64,000 bases of DNA, taken from assembly GCA_948099385.1 (NCBI GenBank), contig CANUEZ040000159.1, positions 5,536,501 to 5,600,500 of the forward strand. Reading direction: 5' to 3'. Position numbers and translations under genes: made by a program. This DNA is from Fasciola hepatica (lineage: Eukaryota; Platyhelminthes; Trematoda; Plagiorchiida; Fasciolidae). Below, one piece after another: positions 26,769 to 36,285 of the stretch. The notes beneath the pieces are model-generated. The model had not been told where the DNA came from. It saw nothing but the letters and a program-made list of their open reading frames with translations, and did no database searches. The number at the start of each line of letters is the position of its first letter. Position 1 is the stretch's first letter.

Positions 26769-29223
26769 CTAACGGAATTCGCAAAGGAATTCCACAAAAC
26801 AGTTATGGGCCATACAGTGTACGCAACGGTAGTTCTCCTCGTTATGAAATGCCGCACACCGGAAATGTGTCTATCGTCCGCAGGCTCCACATTGGATCCA
26901 CTGAATTTCCTCGTCTAAGTCCACGTTTGGTTCGCTGCTTTTGCAGACACTGCAGACGCACTGACGGATGGGCAAGTAGTCCACTTGCAACCGTCGTTTT
27001 TTAGAATTTGTCTTGTATGTTGTGGACGTCGTACTTTTGAACCTTCTGAACGTCACTGAGTGCGGTTGGTGCCCTGAAATTTCTAAATCATCGTTGGCTA
27101 TGTTCCTGGTTGTCAAAGCGGATTTCCGTTTTGACGACTGACGCACGAACTTACCCTCCCCATATGTGACGGCTCGCGATTGGTCATTATGATCGTGGCT
27201 GGTACTGGTACTGGCAACTGGAACACTTTGAAATACTGTTTTTCGCTTTGTGGCTGCGGACATCTTGGATATGTCCGCATCAGACTCAACTGCAACCGGT
27301 GTCTCGCTATTAGGCACTTGGTACAGCATTTTTGTTCCGGGACAAAAAGCCGGAATTTTGGTTAGGAAGCCTAACTGTTTCGAATAATACCTATAATCTT
27401 TTTCCCCTAGCATACTTAAAGCTACAACCATATCTTTGGCCAAAAATTCCGACTCCGATAACCGATCACTTTTACCAGTTATCCGAGACCTTGGTTGATG
27501 AACCTCAACGAAATGAGGCTGCACTAAGCTGCCCGAAACGATTTCGCTGACTGACCATCTGCCCAACGCGACTTCCTCAACTGGGTAATTCGTTTCCTTG
27601 CAAACTGCTAACAAATGCTTACAGGGGAGTACCCACTGAGGACTGGATGAATAGTTACACTTTACATCCCCGTTGAGACTAACGTGGTGCATGACACCTG
27701 TGATTTACTACACACCATATGCTATTGATCTGCTCCATTGATTGCACGACTTCTCGACCCAAATGTTCTAGTAACGAATCGCGTGCGTACCTCGTTAATC
27801 TCACAAGCAATGGTTGCAACCATTGCATCCCATCGGGTGCCCTATAACAAGCCATCTGGCCCTTGGCAACCCTATGACGGCTTTTTTTAGTCAAAGACTG
27901 AACACGCTTGACGACGTTCTTGAATACATCCAGGACGTTTGAACGGTTTGACAGGCCATCTTTCAAATGCGTTTTCTATTTCTACTCTGTTTGTAGTAAA
28001 GTTGCCTAACACTAATGCACCACGGGTCATATATCCAGCCCAAAACTGTCTGAGTGGTATCCAGGTACTATTCAGGTATGCAGCCGCCTCATTACTCGTA
28101 CATTCTACTGCTGCTCTAAAGCTCTCAAAACGAAGCCTAGATTGAGCTAACACTAGATTACGCATCCACTGAAAGATGCGTAACTTTTGACTTCGTTGTA
28201 TTCCGTGTAGGCGGCTGCATCTACGTTCCATGTTTTGCATAGCATGAAAACGGCAAAATAACACGAGATTCTGGGTAGATGTCCGTGAACGCATTAAGCT
28301 GTGCCAAACTCCTTTCAACTACGATCGTCTTACAATTACCGGTCTGAGGGAGCATTTTCTTCATAAAAGAGACAGCCCTACGATAGCAGTCATCACTCTC
28401 ACTTGGGAGAATGGCATAGAACAGACTACGACCTAACCCCGTCCCACCAACTATCATTGTGTGTCATAGAATGCACCCATCACGGTTGAGCTAGCGAGTA
28501 GCACTTGCCAAAATGACGTCACTAAATCTAGGACTTAACTGTCTAATTAGGGACGGGACGAAGAAGACGAACTTTATCTCACGGCTATCGGAAATTATCT
28601 CCGAATAACCATGGTCCTGCAGCAATTCTTTAACCTCTTCTACTTCACTTACTAACTCCTTCTTGGTCAGTCTCCTTGTCGTCATTATTCGGACGCCGGT
28701 TGGATTTGTTAAACAAGTACTTCCTTAGCTCAGACTTTTTCCTGAAATTGTCCATAGGTTGCAACACATGAATATCCTGCTCATGTGTCAGTCTACGATT
28801 TCGTACATGTAAACTCTCATTCCCCACTTGGAAACAATGCGAATGTTTTATCGACCAACTAACGACACAGTAACAGGACCCCGCAAACCGAAGCGTGACG
28901 AACGCCTCGCATTTCGAATTAGAATACCTGGAAGGAATTTATTTAGCAATAAGTGATAACATACCTGGACGACCTATCACATTTCCTTTTACGGTGAACG
29001 CAACAGTACTTTTTGAAATAATAAGGCACACCATCTGGCAGATGGATGCCTCATTTTTCACCATCACGTACGTCTCGGAACTATACACGTAGAAAGACGT
29101 GCAAGTTTCTGTTTGAAACTCCCGAAAATGGGCTTCGAATGCGTCGATATCGGGATATACACTACAGACCAAACGCCGAAACACAACTGAGTCGTCCAAT
29201 GGTACGCGCTCCATTTGCAACAC
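26769..29223 (-). pseudogene. MULE/MuDR transposase, copy B (with C-terminal zinc finger)
   Basis: This is the mirror copy of the plus-strand MULE, with the same 37-nt intron, frameshifts, stops and lost catalytic Asp residues. It runs further at its C-terminus: after the SWIM finger it has a basic linker (TYKTNSKKRRLQ) and a PHD-like cysteine array, CVCSVCKSSEPNVDL, EEIQWIQCGACGR, then after one stop THFRCAAFH and YRCVHC. The stop (TAG) stands where PHD-type fingers have Trp (TGG), a single-base change. The last codons end near 26769. The frame from 27692 to 26871 is open for 273 codons. TIRs were not identified. Confidence 0.8.
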
Positions 29224-29241
29224 GACGGCACAACACGAAAC
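27119..29241. repeat. 2.1-kb inverted repeat, right arm (partner 24095-26216)
   Basis: See the left arm. Just outside the outer limit both sides again share 'gattggttcactg' (24038-24050 and, inverted, 29270-29282) after about 40 and 28 unmatched bases, so the true edge may lie near 24038/29282 with a small replaced block. Confidence 0.93.
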
Positions 29242-29364
29242 AAAAGTACAGCGAATTGCCGAATGACCAGTGAACCAATCAAAGGTCAGTCTTTAGTCTT
29301 GAAGATTAGGTGCAGAGAGAAACGTTTCGTATAAGCCTCGTCACGAGAGCTTTTGCATGTAGTC

Positions 29365-29940
29365 TCAGGAAAGAGAATCACACCACTTATCGGTCAGAAT
29401 GTCGTCTAGTTTTCGCTTGAAGGTTGACTTGTGCACCTCTTCGACTACTTCCGCTGGGAGTGGGTTCAAAATGTTGGTGACTCTTCGGGACAGGCGGTAT
29501 ATCAGCGACAAACCAATAAATTCCAATTTCAAAAGTGTCAGTGATTGTTCCCGCATACGACAAGGTCCACGCAGCTGAAAGATCGCTCGTAGTTCTGGTC
29601 CCAGATCGCCTCGTATTATGTGACGGACGCAAATAAGACTACCTCGTATCCTCTGACAGGCTTCTAGAAAAAGCCCGGTAGCTTGTTGGCGACCTTTGTA
29701 GTCAGTCACGCGTAGAACTGCAATGAGACAAGTGGCAGCTCTCTGGGCTCCTTTCAACTTGACTGATTCGGCAGCGGTGCACGGATATGCGGCCGTAGCA
29801 CCATACTCCAACCGAGGTCTAAAACGTGTGGTGTATAACAGCCGAAAGGCATCACAAGAGAGTTTTCCGAAGGAATGCCGGATTGCTCCAAGGATTCTCC
29901 ACGCTGAGGCACATGCTCTACCTGTATGACCTCCCGCTTT
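29365..29940 (-). pseudogene. LINE C, 3' part of RT ORF (separated by gypsy B insertion)
   Basis: The minus-strand frame enters at the outer edge of the 5' LTR with KAGGHTGRACASAWRILGAI and goes on through RLLYTTRFRPRLEYGATAAY, a conserved Arg-rich block, and a C-terminus with LIYRLSRRVTNILNPLPAEV VEEVHKSTFKRKLD. This is the end of a CR1/Jockey-like LINE ORF2, as in the copy at 62.4-63.2 kb (there SSAWRILGPIRRPFG and YRLSRRVTNLWNALPTEVVE). The upstream part of the same ORF resumes beyond the other LTR at 33359, so the two pieces were one gene before the LTR element landed. Confidence 0.85.
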
Positions 29941-30116
29941 TGTCACGCAAATTCTCCTCTCGTTCTGTAGTTTCATTTTATGCGCTGTAATTACGTCGCT
30001 GTCTTTTGCGTTTCAGCCCATGTACGCTTCTTACTAGTTGAGCAAAGCTTTACGTTCTAAATCAGTGTCCCGAAGTCTTGCATTCAGTACGTACGTAATC
30101 GGCGAACGACATTACA
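29941..30116 (+). repeat. 5' LTR of gypsy B
   Basis: Begins tgtcacgcaaattc and ends acgacattaca; aligns with 33181-33358 along its full length with about 18-20 substitutions and a 2-base indel. It holds the expected promoter region, but I see no clear TATA box. Confidence 0.92.
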
Positions 30117-30152
30117 ATTTACTCAACTAGTAAAAGGAACCAACACAAACAA

Positions 30153-30668
30153 ATGGACCGTTATCTGCGCCCGGATAAATTTGACACTGACATGAACGCT
30201 CCCGATGCATCCAAACAGTGGACATACTGGCTGCGGACCTTCAATGCGTTTCTGAAACGAGTGCAATCCGAAGCTGACAAGTTTGACGTACTCGTTGATT
30301 TTCTGTTTCCAAACGTTTACGAACATGTTTTTGAATGTCAAACTTTTGACAGTGCTATTTTAACCCCCCAGGCCCTGTACGTCCGCCCCAGAAATGTGGT
30401 TTTTGCCCGTTATCTCCTTACCACATGCGAACAAGAGATTGGACGGAGCATAGACCAGTTCGTCCAGAACATCAAAACACTCGCAAAGGGCTGTGACTTT
30501 CGTCCTGTATCTACTGGAGAATATCGTGACGATGCCATGCGTGATGCATTCACTACCGGTCTTCAATCCAACTCCATTAGAACAAGACTACTAGAACAAC
30601 CTACCCTAAATTTTCAAACGGCCTATGATATGGCTAGATCATTGGGAGCTGCTCAGAAACAATCTTAG
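30153..30668 (+). CDS. Gag (capsid region) of gypsy B
   Basis: A 171-codon frame starts with an ATG 37 bases after the LTR and begins MDRYLRPDKFDTDMNAPDAS. It reads TYWLRTFNAFLKRVQ, then LLTTCEQEIGRSIDQFVQNI KTLAKGCDF and TTGLQSNSIRTRLLEQPTL, the pattern of gypsy Gag in which a 'W......F..+L' helix is followed by a 'R.Q..GES+..F...+..L...C.F' block. Gag would form the cytoplasmic particle. It ends at a TAG, after which the same frame goes on directly into the zinc knuckles, so the stop is either a mutation or a read-through site. No frameshift occurs up to that point. Confidence 0.8.
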   Translation: MDRYLRPDKFDTDMNAPDASKQWTYWLRTFNAFLKRVQSEADKFDVLVDFLFPNVYEHVFECQTFDSAILTPQALYVRPRNVVFARYLLTTCEQEIGRSIDQFVQNIKTLAKGCDFRPVSTGEYRDDAMRDAFTTGLQSNSIRTRLLEQPTLNFQTAYDMARSLGAAQKQS

Positions 30669-31208
30669 TCCTATGCAACTGAGAACGCTCCCTGTTCTTC
30701 TTCTACCCCAATGTGCTCTCCACCAATGACAAATCCAGTCAATCCAACGATCGAGACCGAACCAATTGTGTCCGCTGTTAATAAAGATAACTGCTATTTT
30801 TGTGGTTATTCTAAGCATCCTCGTATAAAATGTCCTGCCAAAGATGCCATCTGCAAGGCCTGTGGGAAAACAGGTCATTTCCAGCACGTATGTCGTTCAA
30901 AACCGATTAAATCATCCGTTACCTCGGCTGTCCGTCCACTACTGTCCTCTGTTTTGACGGCTGCCGCACTTCCTTGTCTGTCTCGCGCGACCACTCGAGT
31001 CTACGTGAATGATGTTGAACTTCAAGCACTCATAGACACTGGTAGTTCTGGCAGTTACATTTCGCAGTCTGTTGTAGACTCCCATCGGTGGGAGGTCCGA
31101 CCATGCGACTCTCGAATAACAATGGCCTCTACGTCTCTGTCGTGTGCTATTACAAAATACTGCTTGCCAAACATCCGCTACCAAAACGTTTCGTATGACA
31201 ATTTCTGA
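30669..31208 (+). pseudogene. Zinc knuckles and aspartic protease of gypsy B
   Basis: In the same frame as Gag, two CCHC knuckles occur at 30792-30897: CYFCGYSKHPRIKC and CKACGKTGHFQHVC. The protease follows, with VELQALIDTGSSGSYIS at about 31013-31065; DTGSS is the catalytic Asp loop of retroviral-type pepsin-fold proteases. A TGA stop at 31206-31208 interrupts the frame, which then goes on as the RT-linker. The first copy alone holds this full protease; the tandem duplication begins just after the DTGS loop. Confidence 0.85.
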
Positions 31209-31929
31209 CTTTATGTCATGAGTACCCTCTGCGCTAATATTCTACTCGGCCATGATTTTCTAAGGTTACATGACAAGGTGGAAATACCATTCGGCGGCAA
31301 ACACGGTACGTTTTTCCTGTGCGGTCTGGATTCCACCAAGGTACAGTCGCCTGCTTTATTTGCCCGCCTATCGCCAGATTTCAGATCCATCACTACAAAG
31401 TCTCGCAGACATTCTGCTGAGGACGAATACTTCATACGGACTGAGGTCCAGCGTCTCTTGAATGATGGCATCATCGAACCGTCCAACTCCTCTTGGAGAG
31501 CGCAAGTTCTTGTAACTAAGAACGTGACCCACAAGAAAAGAATGGCCGTGGATTACAGCCAAACTATCAATCGCTTCACTCAGTTGGATGCCTAACCTCA
31601 ACCTCGAATCGACAAAATGGTTGAGGCTATAACTCGTTATTCAATATACAGAACCCTGGATCTAAAGAATGCATATCATCAGATTCCTATCGCGAAGCAC
31701 GAGAGGCCACATACTGAATTTGAAGCATGTGGTGCTCTATCAATTTAGGCGTATACCGTTTGGGGTTAACAACGGAGTAGTCTGCTTTCAACGCACCATT
31801 GACGAAATCTTGAAGGCTGAAGGTGTTATACATACATTCGCCTACATAGACAACGTGACAGTATGCGGAGTGACCAAAGAAGACCACGATCGAAACCTTG
31901 AGCGTTTCTTGAAGGCCGCCGCGAAATAA
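31209..31929 (+). pseudogene. Reverse transcriptase of gypsy B, first copy
   Basis: Continuing in frame: NILLGHDFLRLHDKVEI (end of protease), RSITTKSRRHSAEDEYFI, EVQRLLNDGIIEPSNSSWRA, KKRMAVDYSQTINRFTQ, a TAA stop at 31593, then RTLDLKNAYHQIPI with the first catalytic Asp. A single frameshift near 31735-31745 leads to YQFRRIPFGVNNGV and FAYIDNVTVCG; the catalytic pair is thus Asp-Asn in place of Asp-Asp. Three stops and one frameshift in about 1.75 kb from the Gag start make this a recently readable but dead pol. Confidence 0.9.
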
Positions 31930-31957
31930 GGCATAACATTCAATACGGCCCAAAACT

Positions 31958-32620
31958 GTGACTGCCGCAAAAAGAATCCAACCTTTGGATTACGTGATAT
32001 CGCAAGGAGAATCAAGATCTGATCCTGACCGGATGAGACCCCTGCGCGAGATCTCGCCACCAAACGATATGAAGTCCCTGCGTCGTGTCATTGGCATGTT
32101 TTCCTACTATTCGAACTGGATACCATCGTTCTGTGATATCAATCCACTTGTGAAAAACAACTTTTCCTCTGCCAGAAAATGTGGAACGTGCTTTCAAACT
32201 CCTCAAAAAGACAATAGAAAGCGCTATGGTTGTGACAGTGGGCCAAAGTTCCCCGTTAGTGGTTGAAACGGATGCTTCGGACGTCGCAATAGCCGCCTCA
32301 CTGGGCCAGAATAATCGCCCCGTAGCCTTCTTCTCTCGTACCCTAATAGCCAGCGAAAGGCATCACTCTGCTATCGAAAAAGAAGCATGTACAGTTGTCG
32401 ATGTGCTCGTAAGTGGCGACATTATCTCCTAGGACACCACTTTAAACTTATCACTTGCCAGCGGTCTGTGGCCTTTATGTACGACGGAAGACAAACAAGC
32501 AAGAACAAAAATGATAAGATTCAACGGTGGAGACTTGAACTATCCGCGTATTGGTATGGCATAACTTACTGGCCCGAAAAAGACAAGGCAGTTGCTGATA
32601 CGCTATCTTGCAACATATGA
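31958..32620 (+). pseudogene. RT thumb and RNase H of gypsy B, first copy
   Basis: RT thumb sequence includes SLRRVIGMFSYYSNWIPSFC. RNase H follows at 32240-32430 with VVETDASDVAIAASLGQNN RPVAFFSRTL and SERHHSAIEKEACTVVDVL, where Asp of TDAS and Glu of EKEA are the catalytic positions. The domain ends in another frame with HFKLITCQRSVAFMYD and NDKIQRWRLELSAYWYGITY, in which the usual TD(H/Q) third Asp position reads TCQ. Frame changes at about 32180 and 32400. Confidence 0.85.
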
Positions 32621-33180
32621 GGTACTCTTTTTGGTGCAGCCAATTTAAGAGAACTGCACGATTCGCTGTGCCACCCCGGAGTTTCCCGAATGGCCCACTT
32701 TGTACGATCTAAAAATCTGCCCTATTCGATTGAAGAGATTAAACACATGACCTCGCGATGCAGCGTTTGTGCGAAAATAAAGCCACGATTCTATAACCAG
32801 TTGTAATCCTCAATACGCCCGCGTTAAACTGCCTAGTGGCAGGGAATAAAGCGTTTCTGCACGACGATTGGCTCTGACAGGCGATTTTCCAGTGCCAGAA
32901 TCGGACCTGACTCGGATATCGGAAGTTCCCCATGGTACACCACAGACAAATCCGCATTCTGTAAATGATGCGATGGGACATGATGCTAAAGATGTACCCA
33001 TAATCCCATCCACGCCCAACACTCCTACCCCGAACACAGCCTTAGACATTCTCACTCGACAACAGAGAACTCACTCGTACAATTTATGCAACAGAGAAGC
33101 CTGAGTGTTATTTTCCTCTCCATACCGTGGTCGAATCCCTACATACTAAAATTGGTTGTTTTTTTCTTGGTGGGGGTGAA
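32621..33180 (+). pseudogene. Integrase finger and C-terminal tail of gypsy B; core deleted
   Basis: The H2C2 finger is complete (LHDSLCHPGVSRMAHFV and SRCSVCAKIKPRFY, to about 32805). A stop follows, and the next recognisable coding sequence (32868-33104) is a Pro/Thr-rich tail, VPIIPSTPNTPTPNTALDIL and THSYNLCNREA, as found after the chromodomain-less integrase C-terminus. The catalytic D,D35E core of about 150 codons is absent, so an internal deletion of about half a kilobase is inferred near 32810-32865. The purine-rich tract before the 3' LTR ends this interval. Confidence 0.75.
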
Positions 33181-33358
33181 TGTCATGCAAATTCTCCTCT
33201 CGTTCTATAGTTTCATTTTATGCGCTGTAATTGCGTTGCTGTTTTTTGCGTTTCAGCCCATGCACGCTTCTAACTAGCTGAGTAAAGCTTTACATTCTAC
33301 ATTGGTGTCCCGAAGTCTTTTGCATTCAGTACGTAGGTAATCGCTAACTGACGTTACA
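33181..33358 (+). repeat. 3' LTR of gypsy B, first copy
   Basis: Starts tgtcatgcaaattc and ends gacgttaca. It is preceded by a purine-rich tract at 33169-33180. It differs from the 5' LTR by roughly one base in ten. Confidence 0.92.
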
Positions 33359-33483
33359 GTTTCTAAGTTGTTCGACAGTTCCACCCCGAGATCACGGTCA
33401 TAGGCTGTCATTCTTAGCAGGGCTCCAGAGAGTGTGTAGTCTGACGTTGACCGTATTCGACCTTTGAGCATGTGTGCGGACTT
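33359..33483 (-). pseudogene. LINE C, RT segment next to the gypsy B insertion
   Basis: Minus-strand sequence with HMLKGRIRSTSDYTLSGALL and DRDLGVELSNNLE, matching the thumb region after the RT core in the sister LINE at 62.7-63.2 kb (SMKIGG..., KGLGVVATNNLRT). It breaks off at 33359 exactly at the LTR edge and resumes at 29940. Confidence 0.8.
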
Positions 33484-34450
33484 CTATAAGTTTATCGGGA
33501 CACCCCATGTATTGGACCAATGCGTCAGCCTGTCGAGATCGTCCTGAAGGGATTGTTTGTTCGTGTCAGAACGTAGTGGACCAAGTACTGAACCTGAGAG
33601 AACACCACTGGAGCCCGTGTACCATGTGGACAGGGTCCCAGAAACTGTAACCGCGAATTTCAGCCCTCTTAGGAAGTCCTCAGTCCAACGTAGTAGTGGG
33701 TCAATTATTCCCAATAGCTTGAGCTTTTGGAAGAGTCGGTCATGTGGTACTTTTTTAAACGCCTTACTGAAGTCGACGAAAATGACATCTGTTGGATATC
33801 CTTCAGCCTTTGCCTCCGCCCAATGTTCTCGGGCCAACAGAATGTTGAAAATGCATGAGCGTGATTTGCGAAATCCGTGCTATGCAAGACTAAGCAGGTT
33901 GTGCTCATCTAGATGTCCTTCAACGCGTCTGGCTATAAGCCACTCTATCACCTTGCAGACAACGCACGTAAGTCTTACCGGTCTACAGCTGACAGCTGCC
34001 GCCTTGTCTCTTCCCCTGAACATCGGTACGACAATCGCTTGATTCCAGTCGTCCGGGAGTTTTCCGGTTGCTAGTGAGGTGTTGAGCAAACCTGGTGATC
34101 GGGCCCGCGAGATACTTGGCCAGCTCCCGTAGTGCCGGTGGGTGGATTCTATCCGGTCCGGGTGATTTATGTGGCATAAGAGATCTTCGAACTGTCATAA
34201 CTTCATTCACTTCGATATCACCGAACGTGATTGAAGGCTGGGGCACCGACGAGAGAGGTAACCACGGTTCATCACGCGTAAACACCGAGGCATAGTGGCA
34301 TCCCAGAGCATCTGCCTTAGCTACATTGGAATCAGCCACTCTCCCGTCTACCATCAGTGCAGGTATGCCTGATTTTGCTCTTGTTCGCCCTATCAGATAT
34401 GCGAATAGTCGTTTTGGTGCATGCACACTTTCGGCTGTTAGTCGCTCTTC
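33484..34450 (-). pseudogene. LINE C reverse transcriptase, catalytic box deleted (first copy)
   Basis: Minus-strand order: KRLFAYLIGRTRAKSGIP, SPGPDRIHPPALRELAKYLA (RT block 0), WNQAIVVPMFRGRDK, VCKVIEWLIARRVEGHL, HGFRKSRSCIFNILLA, VIFVDFSKAFKKVPHDRL (first catalytic Asp), VLSGSVLGPL. After GSVLGPL the usual LLF.+Y+NDL........ADD.K+W block is missing: the next residues are RSDTNKQSLQDDLDRLTHWS, which normally follow the ADD box by about ten residues. A deletion of about 35 codons thus removed the catalytic pair while keeping the frame. Frame changes occur near 34040 and 33880. Confidence 0.9.
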
Positions 34451-34473
34451 GAATTTGTATCACTTAGCCATCT

Positions 34474-35400
34474 TCATGGAAGAGCATTGGGCTCGTAGTT
34501 GTCTGTACGCGTCATAACCCGCTGCTGTTTCTCGATACTGTCTCCAAGCTTGGTTTCTTCTGTGGTGTAGGCATCGGAGCTCCTTGTCAAACCATGAGGG
34601 CGTGGGACCGTTGACGGTGTGGCGGGGCAAACCTCCGTACCAGTTGGTGGATTCCATCTCGGATAAGACATCAGGCCATATTCACATCGTTTGGATCCGC
34701 ATTGTCCCAAGTCATGTTTCGGGCTGTTTGCCTCATATCGCCAGACATTCGGTTCACAGTGCGGTGTTTGTGAGATTTGAACCCCACGCCTCCAGTGCAT
34801 GTTCAGCACGGCATGGTCGCTGGCCCCAATAAGCGGTAGCACATCTACACAAGTAACATCCGAAGCCCGGGGAGTAAAAACTAAGTCCAATATGGATTTC
34901 TGTCCCTTCAAAAAGCAAGTAGGCTCATGCACATGTTGGTGAAGCGCCAGATCACACACTGTCATGTGTTGGGAGAAATTATCTGCTGCTGCAGTGCAGC
35001 AGTTAGCCTCCTATTCAGTATGGGGCGTGTTGAAGTCATTCAGGACCAGAAAGTATCTCTCCGTCGCCCAGTGCCACATGAAATTTAACACATTTAACTG
35101 CTCAGTAGCCGGTGTCCTATAGAACAGACCCAGTGCCACGTATCCGCAACGGGTCAGTTTTGCCTTGCACCACAGCGCTTCACCAAGTCCTTGAGGGTCC
35201 GCAAATAGGTCAAGAATGTGCGCCGAGACCCCATCTCTGATGTACATCAATACACCACCTCCACCTCTGGACCGAATTCTGGCCGGGCGGAAGAGATAGC
35301 AGCCTGGGAGGGATACTTCCGCGTCCGATATCTTCTCATTCAGCTAGGTTTGGGTGAGAGCTATGACTACAGGTCTTCTGGCTTCCGCGAATGATTCCAG
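34474..35400 (-). pseudogene. LINE C APE-type endonuclease domain, broken (first copy)
   Basis: Minus strand: GGVLMYIRDGVSAHIL, LTRCGYVALGLFYRTPA, then FLVLNDFNTPH (35030-35060, where active enzymes have GDFN), and after a stop HEPTCFLKGQKSILDLVFTP with LPLIGASDHAVLNMHW (34830-34860). The SDH motif at the end and the DFN block are catalytic or substrate-binding signatures of apurinic-endonuclease-type LINE nucleases, which nick the target DNA. Frames are open in two pieces of 79 and 163 codons. Confidence 0.85.
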
Positions 35401-35544
35401 TTTGTCACGCTTCCTAAGTAACTCACGAAAATTAATAAGAACTACTTCTGCCACCTGACCGTTTATAAGTGTGTTGGGGAGGTGTTCACCCCTGGATTTC
35501 CGCGAACGGGCAGTCGAGCGAGTGTTTGTTAGAGGCGGCCCCGT

Positions 35545-36285
35545 CTACCGCAGTCTCATCTTCATGACACGAAAATCCTGAATATAGAGAGTGCCTTCAC
35601 CTTTTTCAGGGTGTCCCACATTTCCGTGTTTCTGGAGGTCCTCCGGGTCAAGATCCTTAAGTAATCGCACTTTTTTCGCCCCTGAGACGCCAAGAACGTT
35701 GCAGCACTGACTGGGCTTGCTCCTGGGAAGGGAGGACAATCTTGAGCATTTGCGGTTGTCCGTCTTCTAGCTTTCCCAGGCGGACAGATCGTGGATGAAG
35801 CGTTCCTGGGGAGCTGCTACCGTCGCTTTCAGGAGGTTGCCAACCAAAAAGCATTGAGATCGCGGAGATGGGAGTGTCCTTTGAGCCTCTTTCGGTTTAA
35901 CCCCTGCATCGCCTTCTTCCGGCTGGGTGACCGTAGGGGTTGGCGGTGGGGGGCTGTATAGGGACCCTTCTTATTTGGGCGGCGCTTTGTTGTATCGGGT
36001 GCAGTATCAAACGTTGATGCACTTTTTGCACGAGTGTTAATACGAAATTGATCTAGGTACCGGAAGCACCGCGGTATCCATCCCACAGCTCTGGTTTTGA
36101 GTCGCAGAAGCGGATAAAACAACCTCAGCGTGTCTTGGAGCGGGAAACATTCTGGTCTGAGGCCACGGAAGCCTCGATGAGCGGTGCAGAAACCTGGGAC
36201 ACAGCACACAAGTTGACCGTGGTCGTAGCACGTAACAGATAGGCGGGTTTAGCGCACATTTACCCTCAGTGGAAGTCTTCCCCAC
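35545..36285 (-). pseudogene. LINE C N-terminal/ORF1-like region (first copy)
   Basis: Minus-strand frames contain RLGKLEDGQPQMLKIVLPSQ, EQAQSVLQRSWRLRG and KKVRLLKDLDPEDLQKH, a pattern (basic residues, 'R.+KV.L.S...A..+L..S..L+....++I..DL') that I know from the region before the endonuclease in flatworm LINEs, resembling an RRM-like fold. Upstream to 36285 are Cys-, Pro- and Arg-rich frames of unclear function. The 5' end of the LINE is placed near 36285 because no LINE-like coding is seen beyond it. Confidence 0.5.

Larger units (their letters stand above)
29941..33358 (+). mobile_element. Gypsy-type LTR retrotransposon B, inserted in LINE C
   Basis: A 3.4-kb element bounded by 176- and 178-bp LTRs that begin TGTCA and end TTACA. 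It has gag, two CCHC knuckles, protease, RT, RNase H and the integrase zinc finger, but the integrase catalytic core is missing. A purine-rich tract (ggtgggggtgaa, 33169-33180) abuts the 3' LTR, as expected for plus-strand priming. Flanking tetranucleotides are cttt (29937-29940) and gttt (33359-33362), a target duplication with one mismatch. About 10 percent divergence between the LTRs by hand count marks an old insertion. Everything from 31074 on is repeated at 38304. Confidence 0.92.

Noticed and set aside
24095..29241. The 2.1-kb arms as terminal inverted repeats of one transposon
   Set aside because: The arms contain most of a transposase gene including its start, so they are duplicated coding sequence and not element ends.
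33557..34042. 161-codon plus-strand frame (and copy at 40787-41272)
   Set aside because: It is antisense to the LINE C RT, whose motifs are clear on the minus strand.
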